DNA of 16,175 nucleotides from CAYXRK01 sp964467615 (GCA_964467615.1 CAYXRK010000107.1:1-16175); one strand, 5' to 3'. Positions 7,028 to 14,739 are shown, counted from the stretch's first letter. Notes: generated by a model not told the origin, from the sequence alone. Program-made: numbers and translations.

Positions 7028-8377
7028 TCAGACCGATGCAACGCGCGGTTCCGGAACAGGAGGGAGCGCGACCGCGAGACCCGCCGGAATTACCATCGCC
7101 ACAGCGCCGATTTCGTATGCGGCCACCGAGCCCAGTTGCCAATACAACACGCACGCGATGAGCGGTCCAACACCGCGCGCCAGCGATCCTAACGATCGAA
7201 ATACGCCGAGCACCCGGCCTTGTTCGCTCGCGGGCGCATACACCGATGCGAGCGATGTGAGACATGGAATCACCTGCGCCGATCCCACCGCCATCAGCGC
7301 CAGACCGAAGTACAAAACGTATATGTTGTTCGCAAGCCCGACCGCCGCCAAGCCGGGAGCAACGAACAGAAGTCCGTGAAGCGCCATGCGGCGCGGCCCC
7401 ACGTCCGCCCCCCTTCGCCGCACGTACCCTCCCTGCACCATCGCCAGCACGAAGCCCACGAACAGAAACATGACCGCGTTCTCCCGCGGGCCATATCCAA
7501 ATCGATCCATCGCCATAAACGTCAACGAGAATTCCATCCCCGAAAAAATCGTAATGAATACGAAGTTGGTAAAACTCGTCTGAGCAACGCCGGGATATTC
7601 GCTTGTCCGGAAAAGTTTCACCGGATTGATCGTGCGCCGCGGCCTGTTTCGGCTGTCACCCGCCAACGTTTCCTCGAACCGCAGGACGACAAACGCAAAA
7701 TTGACCGCGGCCAAAATCAACGCGATAAGCGCTGGCGCCGAGAACGGATTCAGGCCGTACGGCACGAGCGATGGAACCAGACTCGGCAAGTCTATCAGCG
7801 CGGAGAACCCTCCGACCGCCGGGCCGATGATAAACCCGACTCCAAACGCAATCCCGATGATCGCCATCCCGCGCGGCCGGTCGCGCTCTTCGGTAACGTC
7901 CGCGACCACGGCCGTCGCCGTCGAAATGTTCGCGCTCATGATTCCGCCGATGAGCCGCGAAGCGACGAGCAGCGCAAACGCGTCCGCAAATATCCAGAGG
8001 AGGTACGACACCGCCACGCCTGCGATCGAGACAATTAGTATCGGACGACGCCCATACCGGTCCGACAGCGATCCCATCACCGGCGCGAACACAAATTGAA
8101 GCAACGCGTACAGCGATCCGAGCACGCCTCCAAACAATACGACGGTGCCATACTCTCCAGGCCCGCCGGCAAATGCTGTAAAGCGCTCGAGCGACGAAAC
8201 CAGGCTTCCCAATAACCCCGTCTCGCCCTCGCGTTCGAGGTAGTACGTGAGCATGCTCGGAAACAGCGGGAAAATGATCGAGAATCCGATCAGATCGAGA
8301 AACAACGTGATAAACATTGCCGTCAATGCACGCCGTGCCCGAGGCTCGAGCGGCAAACGTGGTTCGCGAGAAGACAT
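7028..8377 (-). CDS. Major facilitator superfamily transporter (TetA-like DHA1 group)
   Basis: This 449-residue protein has the length and about twelve hydrophobic segments of an MFS antiporter. The conserved loop motif between helices 2 and 3 is plain: GSLSDRYGRRPIL at 102-114. The first helix, FITLFLDLIGFSIIFPLFP, and SRLIGGIMSANISTATAVVAD resemble the TetA-like drug:proton exporters. The substrate cannot be told. The start was placed at ATG 8377, preceded by an AGGTGA sequence, because the first membrane helix follows about 20 residues later; the frame stays open to 8512 but that part overlaps the divergent promoter region. It is the first gene of a four-gene minus-strand group (MFS, EIIA, dehydrogenase, membrane protein). 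Confidence 0.92.
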   Translation of the reverse strand: MSSREPRLPLEPRARRALTAMFITLFLDLIGFSIIFPLFPSMLTYYLEREGETGLLGSLVSSLERFTAFAGGPGEYGTVVLFGGVLGSLYALLQFVFAPVMGSLSDRYGRRPILIVSIAGVAVSYLLWIFADAFALLVASRLIGGIMSANISTATAVVADVTEERDRPRGMAIIGIAFGVGFIIGPAVGGFSALIDLPSLVPSLVPYGLNPFSAPALIALILAAVNFAFVVLRFEETLAGDSRNRPRRTINPVKLFRTSEYPGVAQTSFTNFVFITIFSGMEFSLTFMAMDRFGYGPRENAVMFLFVGFVLAMVQGGYVRRRGADVGPRRMALHGLLFVAPGLAAVGLANNIYVLYFGLALMAVGSAQVIPCLTSLASVYAPASEQGRVLGVFRSLGSLARGVGPLIACVLYWQLGSVAAYEIGAVAMVIPAGLAVALPPVPEPRVASV

Positions 8378-8609
8378 GCTGGGATGATCACCTATACGTT
8401 GGATAAGGTCTGAATAAACGGGGCGCGGAGTGTACCACGCGAGCGTGTCCGCGCTCCCGAATCGTGATAAGAATACTGACAATCGTCTGCGAATCGCTTC
8501 CGAATTACACACATTTTATGATTTGAGCAATCGATCCGATGCAACGCGCGTAACAGCAGCCGGGGCGGACGGTACGATCAACTGCGACAATAATTGCAGG
8601 AGGCTAAAC
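8378..8609. promoter_or_regulatory. Divergent intergenic region between MFS transporter and lipoprotein gene
   Basis: These 232 bases separate two divergently read genes and must hold a start signal for each. The region is visibly more AT-rich than its surroundings, notably around 8461-8525. A TATGAT at 8517-8522 is a plausible plus-strand -10 box, though no good -35 box lies at the expected distance. An AGGAGG at 8599-8604 is a strong ribosome-binding site for the gene starting at 8610. No clear minus-strand promoter was found. Open frames covering this region on both strands are unsupported extensions of the flanking genes. Confidence 0.45.
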
Positions 8610-9218
8610 ATGAAAACGCGGACAATTCCAATTCTAATAGCGTTGGCCGGCGCTGCGTACTTCGGATCGTCCGGTTGTTTGAGCGGTCGAGGCTTCGAAC
8701 TCGGCCCATACCCGATCGCAGTCGATCTGGGCGACGGCGTCATCCGCGATCAACTCGTGGGACTGCCCATTGGCATCGAGACGACCATCGAAGAGGAACA
8801 GGATCTTTGCCCCGTCCTCGTCAACGTGGACGTCGATCAATTGGTTCGTGACCAAGTCGGAGACGCGGTCGCCAATCGCGTAACTGTTTCCGGGTTATTG
8901 CTGCGCGAACTCGTCTTAACGGCGACGCAGGGCGATTTCGAAGACTTGCACCACGGCAAACTTTTCTTCGTGCCGGCGTCGGAAGACGGCGAACCCCAAC
9001 TCATCGGTGAGGTCGATTCAGAGGACGGATTCGGGCTCGAGATCACCGTGTCCATTCAAGGCGACTTCGACTTGCTGCCGATTATCGAGGAAGTCCAAGC
9101 GAACCCAGGCGGCCCATGCCCATCAGTCCGCCTCGAACTGCGTGGCCTCTGGCCCGACGACAAAATCGAATACATGAGCACCGGAATGGTCGACGTATTC
9201 CTCATCGCCGGCCTATAG
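8610..9218 (+). CDS. Probable lipoprotein of unknown function
   Basis: I do not recognise this 202-residue protein. It starts with a signal-like segment: positive MKTR, a hydrophobic core IPILIALAGAAYF, then GSSGC. Cys23 could be a lipidation site, but Ser at -3 instead of Leu makes the lipobox non-canonical. Two further cysteines (67 and 170) could pair in the periplasm. The mature part is acidic and rich in beta-prone segments (ELVLTATQGDF, GLEITVSIQGDF, VRLELRGLW), suggesting a secreted beta-fold. The ATG at 8610 is fixed by an AGGAGG five bases upstream and by the signal segment. Its stop lies nine bases from the stop of the facing serine hydrolase. Confidence 0.8.
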   Translation: MKTRTIPILIALAGAAYFGSSGCLSGRGFELGPYPIAVDLGDGVIRDQLVGLPIGIETTIEEEQDLCPVLVNVDVDQLVRDQVGDAVANRVTVSGLLLRELVLTATQGDFEDLHHGKLFFVPASEDGEPQLIGEVDSEDGFGLEITVSIQGDFDLLPIIEEVQANPGGPCPSVRLELRGLWPDDKIEYMSTGMVDVFLIAGL

Positions 9219-9227
9219 TGCGTCCCG

Positions 9228-10304
9228 CTAGTCCTCGTACAACACGTCGAGAATCTCGTGCGTGAGTTTGTCGGACGGCGACGGCGTCGCATTGTTTAGC
9301 ACCACGATAAGCCGCTCCGCTTGCGGGTCGCGGGTGATGAGCGTGTTGAAGCCGTTGATACCGCCGCCATGCGAGATTTCCACCGCGTCGTTGACAGTCT
9401 CGCCCTTCACGAGGAGCGGCTTCACGGCCCAGCCGTAACCGTAGTCCTTGATGTACGGCGTAAACATCAGTTTCTTCGATTCAGCGGTGAGTAACTCGGT
9501 TCCGTACAGCGCGCGGTCCCACTTGTGAAGATCCTCTACGGTCGAGTACAGCGCCCCCGCGCTGAACGGAGGCGACATATCAAGATACGCCGCGTTGACG
9601 AGTTGTCCGTCCTTGCGCTCATAACCGTCCGCCCGGCGCTTCATGATGGGCGCCGGCCAATCGTAGCCGCTGTCGTTCATCCCAATCGGATCGAAAATCT
9701 TCTCGCGCAACAACTCCTCATATTTCTTGCCGCCGACCTTCTCGATGATCGCGCCGAGCAGGAAGTATCCGGAGTTGTCGTACTTGTACTGCGCGCCCGG
9801 TTCGAATTCGAGGTCGCCGCTGCAAAATTTCGCGACGAAGTCCGCAACGGTGTACGGATTGCGGCTCACCTCTTTCCAAAAAGTCGGATGTCCGGTATAA
9901 CTCGGTATTCCGGAAGTGTGGGTCAACAGATGATGCACGGTGATCCGATCTCCCGTGTCCTTCCGGTAATTCGGGAGATGTTTGCTGATCGGGTCCTCAA
10001 GCGCGAGCTTGCCCGCCTCGCGCAATTGCATCACCAGCGTCGCGGTGAATTGCTTCGTGATCGATCCAAGGCGAAACTTCGTGTCTGGACCGTTCGGAAT
10101 GTCCCACTCATAGTTCGCCATTCCGAACCCGCCCTCGTAGATCACCTTTCCCGCCTCGGCGACGAGTATCGATCCATGAATCTCGCCCGCCTCGAAATAA
10201 TGCTGGCAAAGCGCCTCGATTTTCTCGGCCTCAGGTTCGCCCCCATACGCCAACACCGGGGCGGCAAGCAGGGCCAACAACGACAAGTTTCGATTTCGCC
10301 GCAC
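9228..10304 (-). CDS. Secreted serine hydrolase of the beta-lactamase/DD-peptidase (class C-like) family
   Basis: This is a penicillin-recognising serine hydrolase, 358 residues long. A signal peptide (NLSLLALLAAPVLAYGGE, cleavage near 20-23) sends it out of the cytoplasm. The three catalytic boxes are visible: S-x-x-K at Ser81-Lys84 (LGSITKQF), Y-x-N at Tyr175-Asn177 (YKYDNSGYFLLG), and an H-x-G box at His312-Gly314 (SHGGGINGF) where KTG stands in classical enzymes. HLLTHTSGIPSY is also typical. Family members include esterases, D-aminopeptidases and carboxypeptidases; beta-lactam resistance should not be assumed. The start is GTG at 10304, supported by AGGAG seven bases upstream. An out-of-frame ATG at 10311 overlaps it. 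An intrinsic terminator for the previous gene ends only 23 bases before the start. Confidence 0.94.
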   Translation of the reverse strand: MRRNRNLSLLALLAAPVLAYGGEPEAEKIEALCQHYFEAGEIHGSILVAEAGKVIYEGGFGMANYEWDIPNGPDTKFRLGSITKQFTATLVMQLREAGKLALEDPISKHLPNYRKDTGDRITVHHLLTHTSGIPSYTGHPTFWKEVSRNPYTVADFVAKFCSGDLEFEPGAQYKYDNSGYFLLGAIIEKVGGKKYEELLREKIFDPIGMNDSGYDWPAPIMKRRADGYERKDGQLVNAAYLDMSPPFSAGALYSTVEDLHKWDRALYGTELLTAESKKLMFTPYIKDYGYGWAVKPLLVKGETVNDAVEISHGGGINGFNTLITRDPQAERLIVVLNNATPSPSDKLTHEILDVLYED

Positions 10305-10327
10305 GATTCATCTCCTAGCGATTGCAT

Positions 10328-10362
10328 AAAACCAAACGGCGCCCGCAACGGGGCGGACGCCG
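10328..10362 (-). terminator. Intrinsic terminator after the prepilin-like gene
   Basis: Read on the minus strand, CGGCGTCCGC and GCGGGCGCCG form a ten-pair GC-rich stem with one T-G wobble and a six-base loop. TTTGGTTTT follows at once. It lies 43 bases after the prepilin-like stop (10406) and ends 23 bases before the serine hydrolase start. This should separate the two genes into different transcripts, or allow partial read-through. Confidence 0.75.
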
Positions 10363-10405
10363 CAAAACACCACGCGCAACGGGTTGTCGCTACCGCCGAT
10401 TCGTG

Positions 10406-11386
10406 CTAACCGAGCCCGTGATGACCGTTCTCTTTCAGGAACTCTTCATCGTTGATAATCGGGAACTGGCTCGGGTACTTCAGGAATTGAACGTGCCCGT
10501 CAAGATACAGCACGTTCGATCCTCCAGGGATGTGGTTATAGATCATCGTGCCGGCTTCGGTGTCGTCCGATTCCGCTGTGCCCAGAGTGTCCCACATTAT
10601 GGGAACATTGCTCTGACCCACCGCCGCGGTCCCGGCGTTGTTAATGTCCGTGATCAGAAACCGCTCGATGCCGTCCCGCAGCCGATACACCGTGTCGGAT
10701 CCCCCAGTCCCCGTCGCGTCGGTAAACTGGTCTGGCACCCATCCCGGCCAATCAGATCCCGCAATCGGCAAATCATCCGTCAGATCCTTGTACCGAACTT
10801 CACCAAGATCGAGAATTTCTACAGTGCCCAAGTAGCCACCCTTGGACGTCGCGCCCCACACGCCGTAAAACTCCGCGACGTTCGTTGCGACGTAGCCCAG
10901 GTATCGGTACGATCTCCCGAGGTGCCCGGTGAAGTAATAATCCAACGAGAGTGAATCGTTCGCGGCCGCCGCCAACTCGACCATTTCCTCCAATGTCTTC
11001 CCCGCGGGTACTCGGATGAGCGGATTCACCGGCGGGAAACCCACCAGCCACTCCGGATCGCCGCCCGAATCGGAAGGACACTGCGCAACGTTGATATCCG
11101 GAAGATAATCCGGGTAAATCGCCGCCGCGCGTGGCGCGCTCCACATGGGAGAGGACTTTGAGTCGCCCCGAATGCTGCCGTACGGAGCGAGTGGTGGGTA
11201 CATGTCCCGGCTCTCGCCCGCATACATCTTGAGCGCCAAGCCGAATTGCTTCAGATTGTTCGCGCAACTGCTCCGCCGCGCCGCCTCCCGCGCTCGTGCA
11301 AGCGCCGGAAGCAATATCGCCGCCAGGATGCCGATGATGGCGATAACGACCAATAGTTCGATGAGCGTAAATCCACGTTTCTTCAC
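10406..11386 (-). CDS. Prepilin-type methylation-motif protein with C-terminal DGHV box
   Basis: The N-terminus KKRGFTLIELLVVIAIIGIL is the classical class III (type IV pilin/pseudopilin) signal. Cleavage is expected after Gly5, with Phe6 methylated and Glu10 conserved, followed by a helix to about 28 and RAREAARRSSCANNLKQFGL. Near the C-terminus, HIPGGSNVLYLDGHVQFL (285-302) matches the H-X9-DG processing-associated motif, here with ten rather than nine residues between His and Asp. Proteins of this kind are widespread and often multi-copy in Planctomycetes and related phyla. They are probably surface or pseudopilus components, with no assigned biochemical role. I chose the GTG at 11386 (326 residues) because GAGGG lies just upstream and it yields the usual short leader; a GTG at 11401 is possible. 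No pilus assembly genes are nearby, so it is a stand-alone gene. Confidence 0.92.
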   Translation of the reverse strand: MKKRGFTLIELLVVIAIIGILAAILLPALARAREAARRSSCANNLKQFGLALKMYAGESRDMYPPLAPYGSIRGDSKSSPMWSAPRAAAIYPDYLPDINVAQCPSDSGGDPEWLVGFPPVNPLIRVPAGKTLEEMVELAAAANDSLSLDYYFTGHLGRSYRYLGYVATNVAEFYGVWGATSKGGYLGTVEILDLGEVRYKDLTDDLPIAGSDWPGWVPDQFTDATGTGGSDTVYRLRDGIERFLITDINNAGTAAVGQSNVPIMWDTLGTAESDDTEAGTMIYNHIPGGSNVLYLDGHVQFLKYPSQFPIINDEEFLKENGHHGLG

Positions 11387-11433
11387 GATACGGGCCCTCA
11401 CGGTTCGACTCGCACTAATGATAAAAGCGCGTT

Positions 11434-11460
11434 AGTATACTCTAAAACACTTGATTCCAA
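11434..11460 (-). promoter_or_regulatory. Promoter-like sequence for the prepilin-like gene
   Basis: On the minus strand TTGGAA (11455-11460) and TATACT (11434-11439) are spaced by 15 bases. They lie about 48 bases upstream of the start at 11386, in an AT-rich patch of a GC-rich region. The spacing is shorter than the usual 16-18, so this is a sigma-70-like candidate only. The rest of the gap up to uppP shows no other clear signal. Confidence 0.4.
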
Positions 11461-11569
11461 GCTGCGGTTGCCCCAATTCGTAACGGCCCGCAACAGGCGC
11501 CGCCTCTCACCCCTACCATCGCTAACATTCGGATGATACGATTCCGCGCCTGTCGCAAGGGGGATTACG

Positions 11570-12367
11570 GTGGACTATTTAGTCGCGGCGCTACTGGCCG
11601 TTATCGAGGGTGTGACCGAGTTTCTACCCGTCAGCAGCACCGGGCACCTCATTATCGCCGATGAGTTCCTCTCGCTCTCCGAGAGCGAATCGTTCAACAA
11701 CACCTTTATCGTCGTCATCCAACTTCCCGCGATCCTCGCCGTCGTCGCGTACTTCTGGACTAGCCTTTGGCCCTGGGGCGCGGGCCTTGCCGAACGCCGA
11801 AAGCGTTTCGGCCTGTGGTCGCGCATCGTCGCCGCCTTCGCGCCCGCGGCAGGGCTTGGGTTTCTGTTCGACGACATCCTCGAACGCTATCTTTTCGCGC
11901 CGGTACCCGTCGCCATTGCGTTGTTCGTCGGCGGTCTAGTCATCATCCTGCTCGAACGGCGCGGTCCTCGCCCCAGAATTCACTCGCTCACTGAACTGAC
12001 CTTTCCCATCGCGATCGGCATCGGCCTGTTCCAGTGCCTCGCGATGTTCCCCGGCGCCTCACGCTCCGCCGCGACGATCATCGGCGCAATGATCCTCGGC
12101 CTAACCAGACCCGCCGCCGCCGAGTTCTCGTTCTTTCTCGCCATCCCCACCATGCTCGGCGCGACCTCGCTCAAGATCGCTAAGAACGGTCTCGGCTTCA
12201 CGAACCACGAATGGGCGCTGATCGCCACCGGCGCCATCGTGAGTTTCGTCGTGGCCTACGCCGTCGTCGCCGCTTTCATGAAATACATCCAGCGCCGCGA
12301 CTTCGCGATCTTCGGCTACTACCGCATGGCCCTCGCCGTCCTCGTCCTTCTAATTTTCGCCCTCTGA
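11570..12367 (+). CDS. uppP: Undecaprenyl-diphosphatase UppP (BacA)
   Basis: UppP removes a phosphate from undecaprenyl diphosphate at the outer face of the inner membrane. It recycles the lipid carrier for peptidoglycan and other wall polymers and gives some tolerance to bacitracin. The 265-residue protein is strongly hydrophobic. Both family signatures are present: EGVTEFLPVSSTGH at 13-26 (Glu13, Glu17, His26) and PGASRSAATI at 161-170, whose Arg165 is the catalytic arginine. The start is GTG at 11570, preceded by AAGGGGGAT. The gene is alone on its strand, and its product may support wall turnover together with the serine hydrolase nearby. It ends 10 bases before a tandem-repeat array. Confidence 0.97.
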   Translation: MDYLVAALLAVIEGVTEFLPVSSTGHLIIADEFLSLSESESFNNTFIVVIQLPAILAVVAYFWTSLWPWGAGLAERRKRFGLWSRIVAAFAPAAGLGFLFDDILERYLFAPVPVAIALFVGGLVIILLERRGPRPRIHSLTELTFPIAIGIGLFQCLAMFPGASRSAATIIGAMILGLTRPAAAEFSFFLAIPTMLGATSLKIAKNGLGFTNHEWALIATGAIVSFVVAYAVVAAFMKYIQRRDFAIFGYYRMALAVLVLLIFAL

Positions 12368-12377
12368 CGACTACCTC

Positions 12378-12505
12378 GCATGTGGGTCAGCCGCCCTCGG
12401 CTGATCAGTCGCATGCGGGGCAGTCGCCCTCGGCTGCTGGCGCATGTGGGGCAGTCGCCCTCGGCTGCTGGCGCATGTGGGGCAGCAGCCCTCGGCTGAT
12501 CAGTC
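12378..12505. repeat. Four-unit tandem repeat (33-31-31-33 bases) of hairpin-forming units
   Basis: Units start at 12378, 12411, 12442 and 12473, each with GCATG followed by T or C and GGG. All share CCCTCGGCTG. The outer two end in GATCAGTC; the inner two end in CTGGC. Unit 1 holds a perfect six-pair hairpin, CAGCCG-CCCT-CGGCTG. The matching arms of the others are CAGTCG (units 2 and 3) and CAGCAG (unit 4), each one base off. The outer units also contain the palindrome CTGATCAG. The array fills the gap between convergent uppP and the histidine kinase gene and overlaps the kinase's last codon and stop. No T run follows, so it is not a standard terminator. Confidence 0.9.
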
Positions 12506-13726
12506 GGCTACTGCGACCGGCGACGGAATGCTAAGAGTAAAGGTGGAGCCCTTCCCGGGGGTACTGTCGACGGTAACTACGCCTCGGTGCAGGGTCATGA
12601 TGTGTTTGACGATGGCGAGGCCGAGGCCGGTCCCCCCGTGGCGGCGGCTGCGGGCTTTGTCGACGCGGTAGAAGCGCTCGAAAATGCGGCCAAGGTGGCG
12701 GGCTTCGATGCCGGGGCCGTTGTCCTGGACGGCGATGCGCATGCCGTAGTCGTCGTCGGCGGCAATAGATACTGGCCGTCCGGCTTCGCTGTATGCAATC
12801 GCGTTTTGGATCAAGTTGGTCAGCGCCTGCTGGAGTAAGGGTGGGTTGATGTTCGCGGTGAGATCCCCTTCGCAGGTCCAGGTGACGTCGATTGATTTTT
12901 CGCGCGCGGCGGCGTCGCAGCTTTGGACGGCGCCTTCGACAACGGGGCGGATCCGGGCCGGCGCGAGCGCGATTTGACGTTGTTCTTCTCCTGCCTCGAG
13001 GCGGGAGAGGGAGAGGAGGTCTTCGATGATGGCTTCGAGATTTCGGCTGTGCTTCTCGATGATTTCGAGGAAGCGTTTGGCTTCTTCGGGTTCGGTGTAT
13101 GCACCATCGAGGAGGGTTTCGACGTAGCCTCGGATCGCGGTGACGGGGGTGCGGAGTTCGTGGGAGACGTTCGCGACGAAGTCTTGGCGGATGGTTTCGA
13201 GGCGGTTGAGGTGGGTTACGTCGCGCATAACGAAGAGGGTGCTGAGGCGCGTGCCGCCGGCGCCGTCCATCGCGGTGCCGTAGACCTGGAGGGTGCGGCG
13301 GGGTCCGCCCAAGAGTTCTACTTCGCCCGTGACAGGGCCGTCTTCCTGGACGGTGGCCCGGATGAGGCGTTGGAGGGTGGCGTTGCGGACGACTTCGAGA
13401 ACATTGCGGCCGTGCGGGTCTTCGGTTTCGAGGCCGAAGAACGCGATGGCGGCCGGGTTCATGCTGATGACCTTGTCAGCGTCGTCGAGCACAAGTACGC
13501 CTTCAGTCATGTTCGCGAAAACGGTTTCGAGTTCGTGGATGCGGACTTCTGCTTCGCGCGAGCGGACGTTGATCGCCTGAACCAGGGCGGCGAGGGCCTC
13601 GTATAGGTTCGCGTGGGTGTCAGCGCGGGGGGGAGGTTGGAGCGAGATGGAGAATTGGCGCTCGATACGCTCGGCTTCCTCGCGCAGCCAGTGGGCCAGC
13701 GCGGCGTTTCGGTCTCGGAAGAACAT
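12500..13726 (-). CDS. PhoR-like sensor histidine kinase with PAS domain
   Basis: This 408-residue kinase autophosphorylates on a histidine and passes the phosphate to a response regulator. A PAS-like domain (about 64-170, LETVFANMTEGVLVLDDAD) is followed by the dimerisation and H box FVANVSHELRTPVTAIRG with His189. The ATPase domain shows the N box around Asn304 and Asn308 (LTNLIQNAIAY), G1 as DNGPGI (335-340), an F box (RIFERFYRVDKARS) and G2 as GGTGLGL (364-370). The pattern is that of PhoR/phosphate-type kinases, but I see no clear transmembrane segment, so it may be a soluble sensor. ATG 13726 was chosen because the further upstream frame has AT-rich, non-coding-looking sequence; it has no strong ribosome-binding site. 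No response regulator gene lies in the window. Its last codon overlaps the tandem-repeat array. Confidence 0.93.
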   Translation of the reverse strand: MFFRDRNAALAHWLREEAERIERQFSISLQPPPRADTHANLYEALAALVQAINVRSREAEVRIHELETVFANMTEGVLVLDDADKVISMNPAAIAFFGLETEDPHGRNVLEVVRNATLQRLIRATVQEDGPVTGEVELLGGPRRTLQVYGTAMDGAGGTRLSTLFVMRDVTHLNRLETIRQDFVANVSHELRTPVTAIRGYVETLLDGAYTEPEEAKRFLEIIEKHSRNLEAIIEDLLSLSRLEAGEEQRQIALAPARIRPVVEGAVQSCDAAAREKSIDVTWTCEGDLTANINPPLLQQALTNLIQNAIAYSEAGRPVSIAADDDYGMRIAVQDNGPGIEARHLGRIFERFYRVDKARSRRHGGTGLGLAIVKHIMTLHRGVVTVDSTPGKGSTFTLSIPSPVAVAD

Positions 13727-13952
13727 GGCGTGTTTAGCGGGGCGGATAGCGATTGATTTGGTAAAACACCAATTTCTAAAGAGAATACCGTGGAGGGGGA
13801 GCGACGATACAGGTTGACGCACAGATTAGTCAGATCAACACCGCCGCCGGAGCATCTATTCATCGTTCGATTGCGGACCCGTGGAAATCGCAAGGTCGCG
13901 GCCTAGTCCGGTCGTGCTCTACGATATACGCCGTTTGACGTAGGAACTAACC

Positions 13953-14729
13953 TTGGACTCTTCTGTGGACAAACCGCTGACCAGCCGCCGAATCGCCGTG
14001 ACGCGGGCGCGGCATCAGGCGCGGACGCTTGCGGACCGTATTGAGGCGCTGGGCGGGAGGGTGATCGAGTTTCCGACGGTGGAAATTCGTCCCCTGCCGT
14101 TCGACGTGGAAGAACGGCCCACGTTCGATTGGATCGTGTTTACGAGCGCAAACGCGGCGCGAATGTTCGCCGGGGGTTTGCGAAGTCAGGATCGCGCGGT
14201 CGAGGAGTTCCGGCGCACAAAGGTGTGCGTCGTGGGGCCGGCGACGGGCATAGCGGCGAGAGCGGAAGGATTTCGGACGGACCTGATGCCCGAGAAATTC
14301 ATCGCGGAGGGCGTGGCGGAAGCCTTTGGCGCGCATGAGATCCGCGGAAAGCGCTTTCTGTTGCCACGTGCCAATATGGCGCGCGAGTTTCTTCCGCGGG
14401 TGTTGAGCAAAATGGGGGCCGATGTCACGGAATTGATCGTATACGCGACGCGATGCTCGAAGGTATCGGATGCGGAGGTCGAGCGGTTCATTGCGGCGGC
14501 GCCAGACGCGGTCACGTTCACGAGTTCCTCGACCGCGTCAAACTTTGTTCGCATCCTCGGTCGGCCGCGGATCGAGAAACGGCTGCGGGGCGTGGCGTTC
14601 GCGTCGATCGGTCCCGAGACGACGAAGGCCGCCACAGCGGCGGGCATTCGCGTTTCCATCGAGGCGAAACACCACGACGTCGAGGGATTGGTGGAGGCGT
14701 TGGCACAATGGGCAGCGGGCCCGCGATGA
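13953..14729 (+). CDS. hemD: Uroporphyrinogen-III synthase HemD
   Basis: HemD cyclises hydroxymethylbilane with inversion of ring D to uroporphyrinogen III, the branch point to haem, sirohaem and B12. The 258-residue length fits the two-lobed HemD fold. Recognisable blocks are RRIAVTRARHQARTLADRIE, FPTVEIRPL, FDWIVFTSANAARMF, KVCVVGPATGIAARAEGF, IVYATRCS, DAVTFTSSSTASNFVRIL and ASIGPETTKAATAAGI. HemD sequences diverge strongly, but the FTSxNA and TFTSSSTASNF motifs are diagnostic. The start is TTG at 13953, preceded by TAGGA; a GTG at 13965 is possible but has a poorer site. Other hem genes are not in the window. The stop lies ten bases from the stop of the facing acylase gene. Confidence 0.92.
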   Translation: MDSSVDKPLTSRRIAVTRARHQARTLADRIEALGGRVIEFPTVEIRPLPFDVEERPTFDWIVFTSANAARMFAGGLRSQDRAVEEFRRTKVCVVGPATGIAARAEGFRTDLMPEKFIAEGVAEAFGAHEIRGKRFLLPRANMAREFLPRVLSKMGADVTELIVYATRCSKVSDAEVERFIAAAPDAVTFTSSSTASNFVRILGRPRIEKRLRGVAFASIGPETTKAATAAGIRVSIEAKHHDVEGLVEALAQWAAGPR

Positions 14730-14739
14730 AAGGCCAGAC

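Noticed and set aside
7220..8038. Plus-strand open frame (272 codons) across the MFS gene
   Set aside because: The product is extremely Arg/His/Asp-rich and antisense to membrane helices; no start signal.
8430..8609. N-terminal extension of the lipoprotein gene to 8430
   Set aside because: A strong AGGAGG and a signal-like N-terminus fix the start at 8610; the extension covers the AT-rich promoter region.
9228..10304. Acquired beta-lactam resistance gene
   Set aside because: The S-x-x-K, Y-x-N and H-x-G boxes define a broad serine hydrolase family with many esterases and peptidases. Nothing indicates mobile context or resistance.
12378..12505. CRISPR array
   Set aside because: The units abut directly with no variable spacers, so it is a tandem repeat.
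12923..13606. Long plus-strand open frame (227 codons) across the histidine kinase
   Set aside because: The opposite strand encodes all kinase boxes in order. The plus-strand product is Gly/Asp/Glu/Phe-rich filler typical of an antisense shadow.
13727..13952. N-terminal extension of the kinase to 13822, and a search for a small gene in this gap
   Set aside because: The sequence here is AT-rich with no coding character or ribosome-binding site. It is best read as the divergent promoter region of the kinase and hemD, though I see no clear -10/-35 pair.
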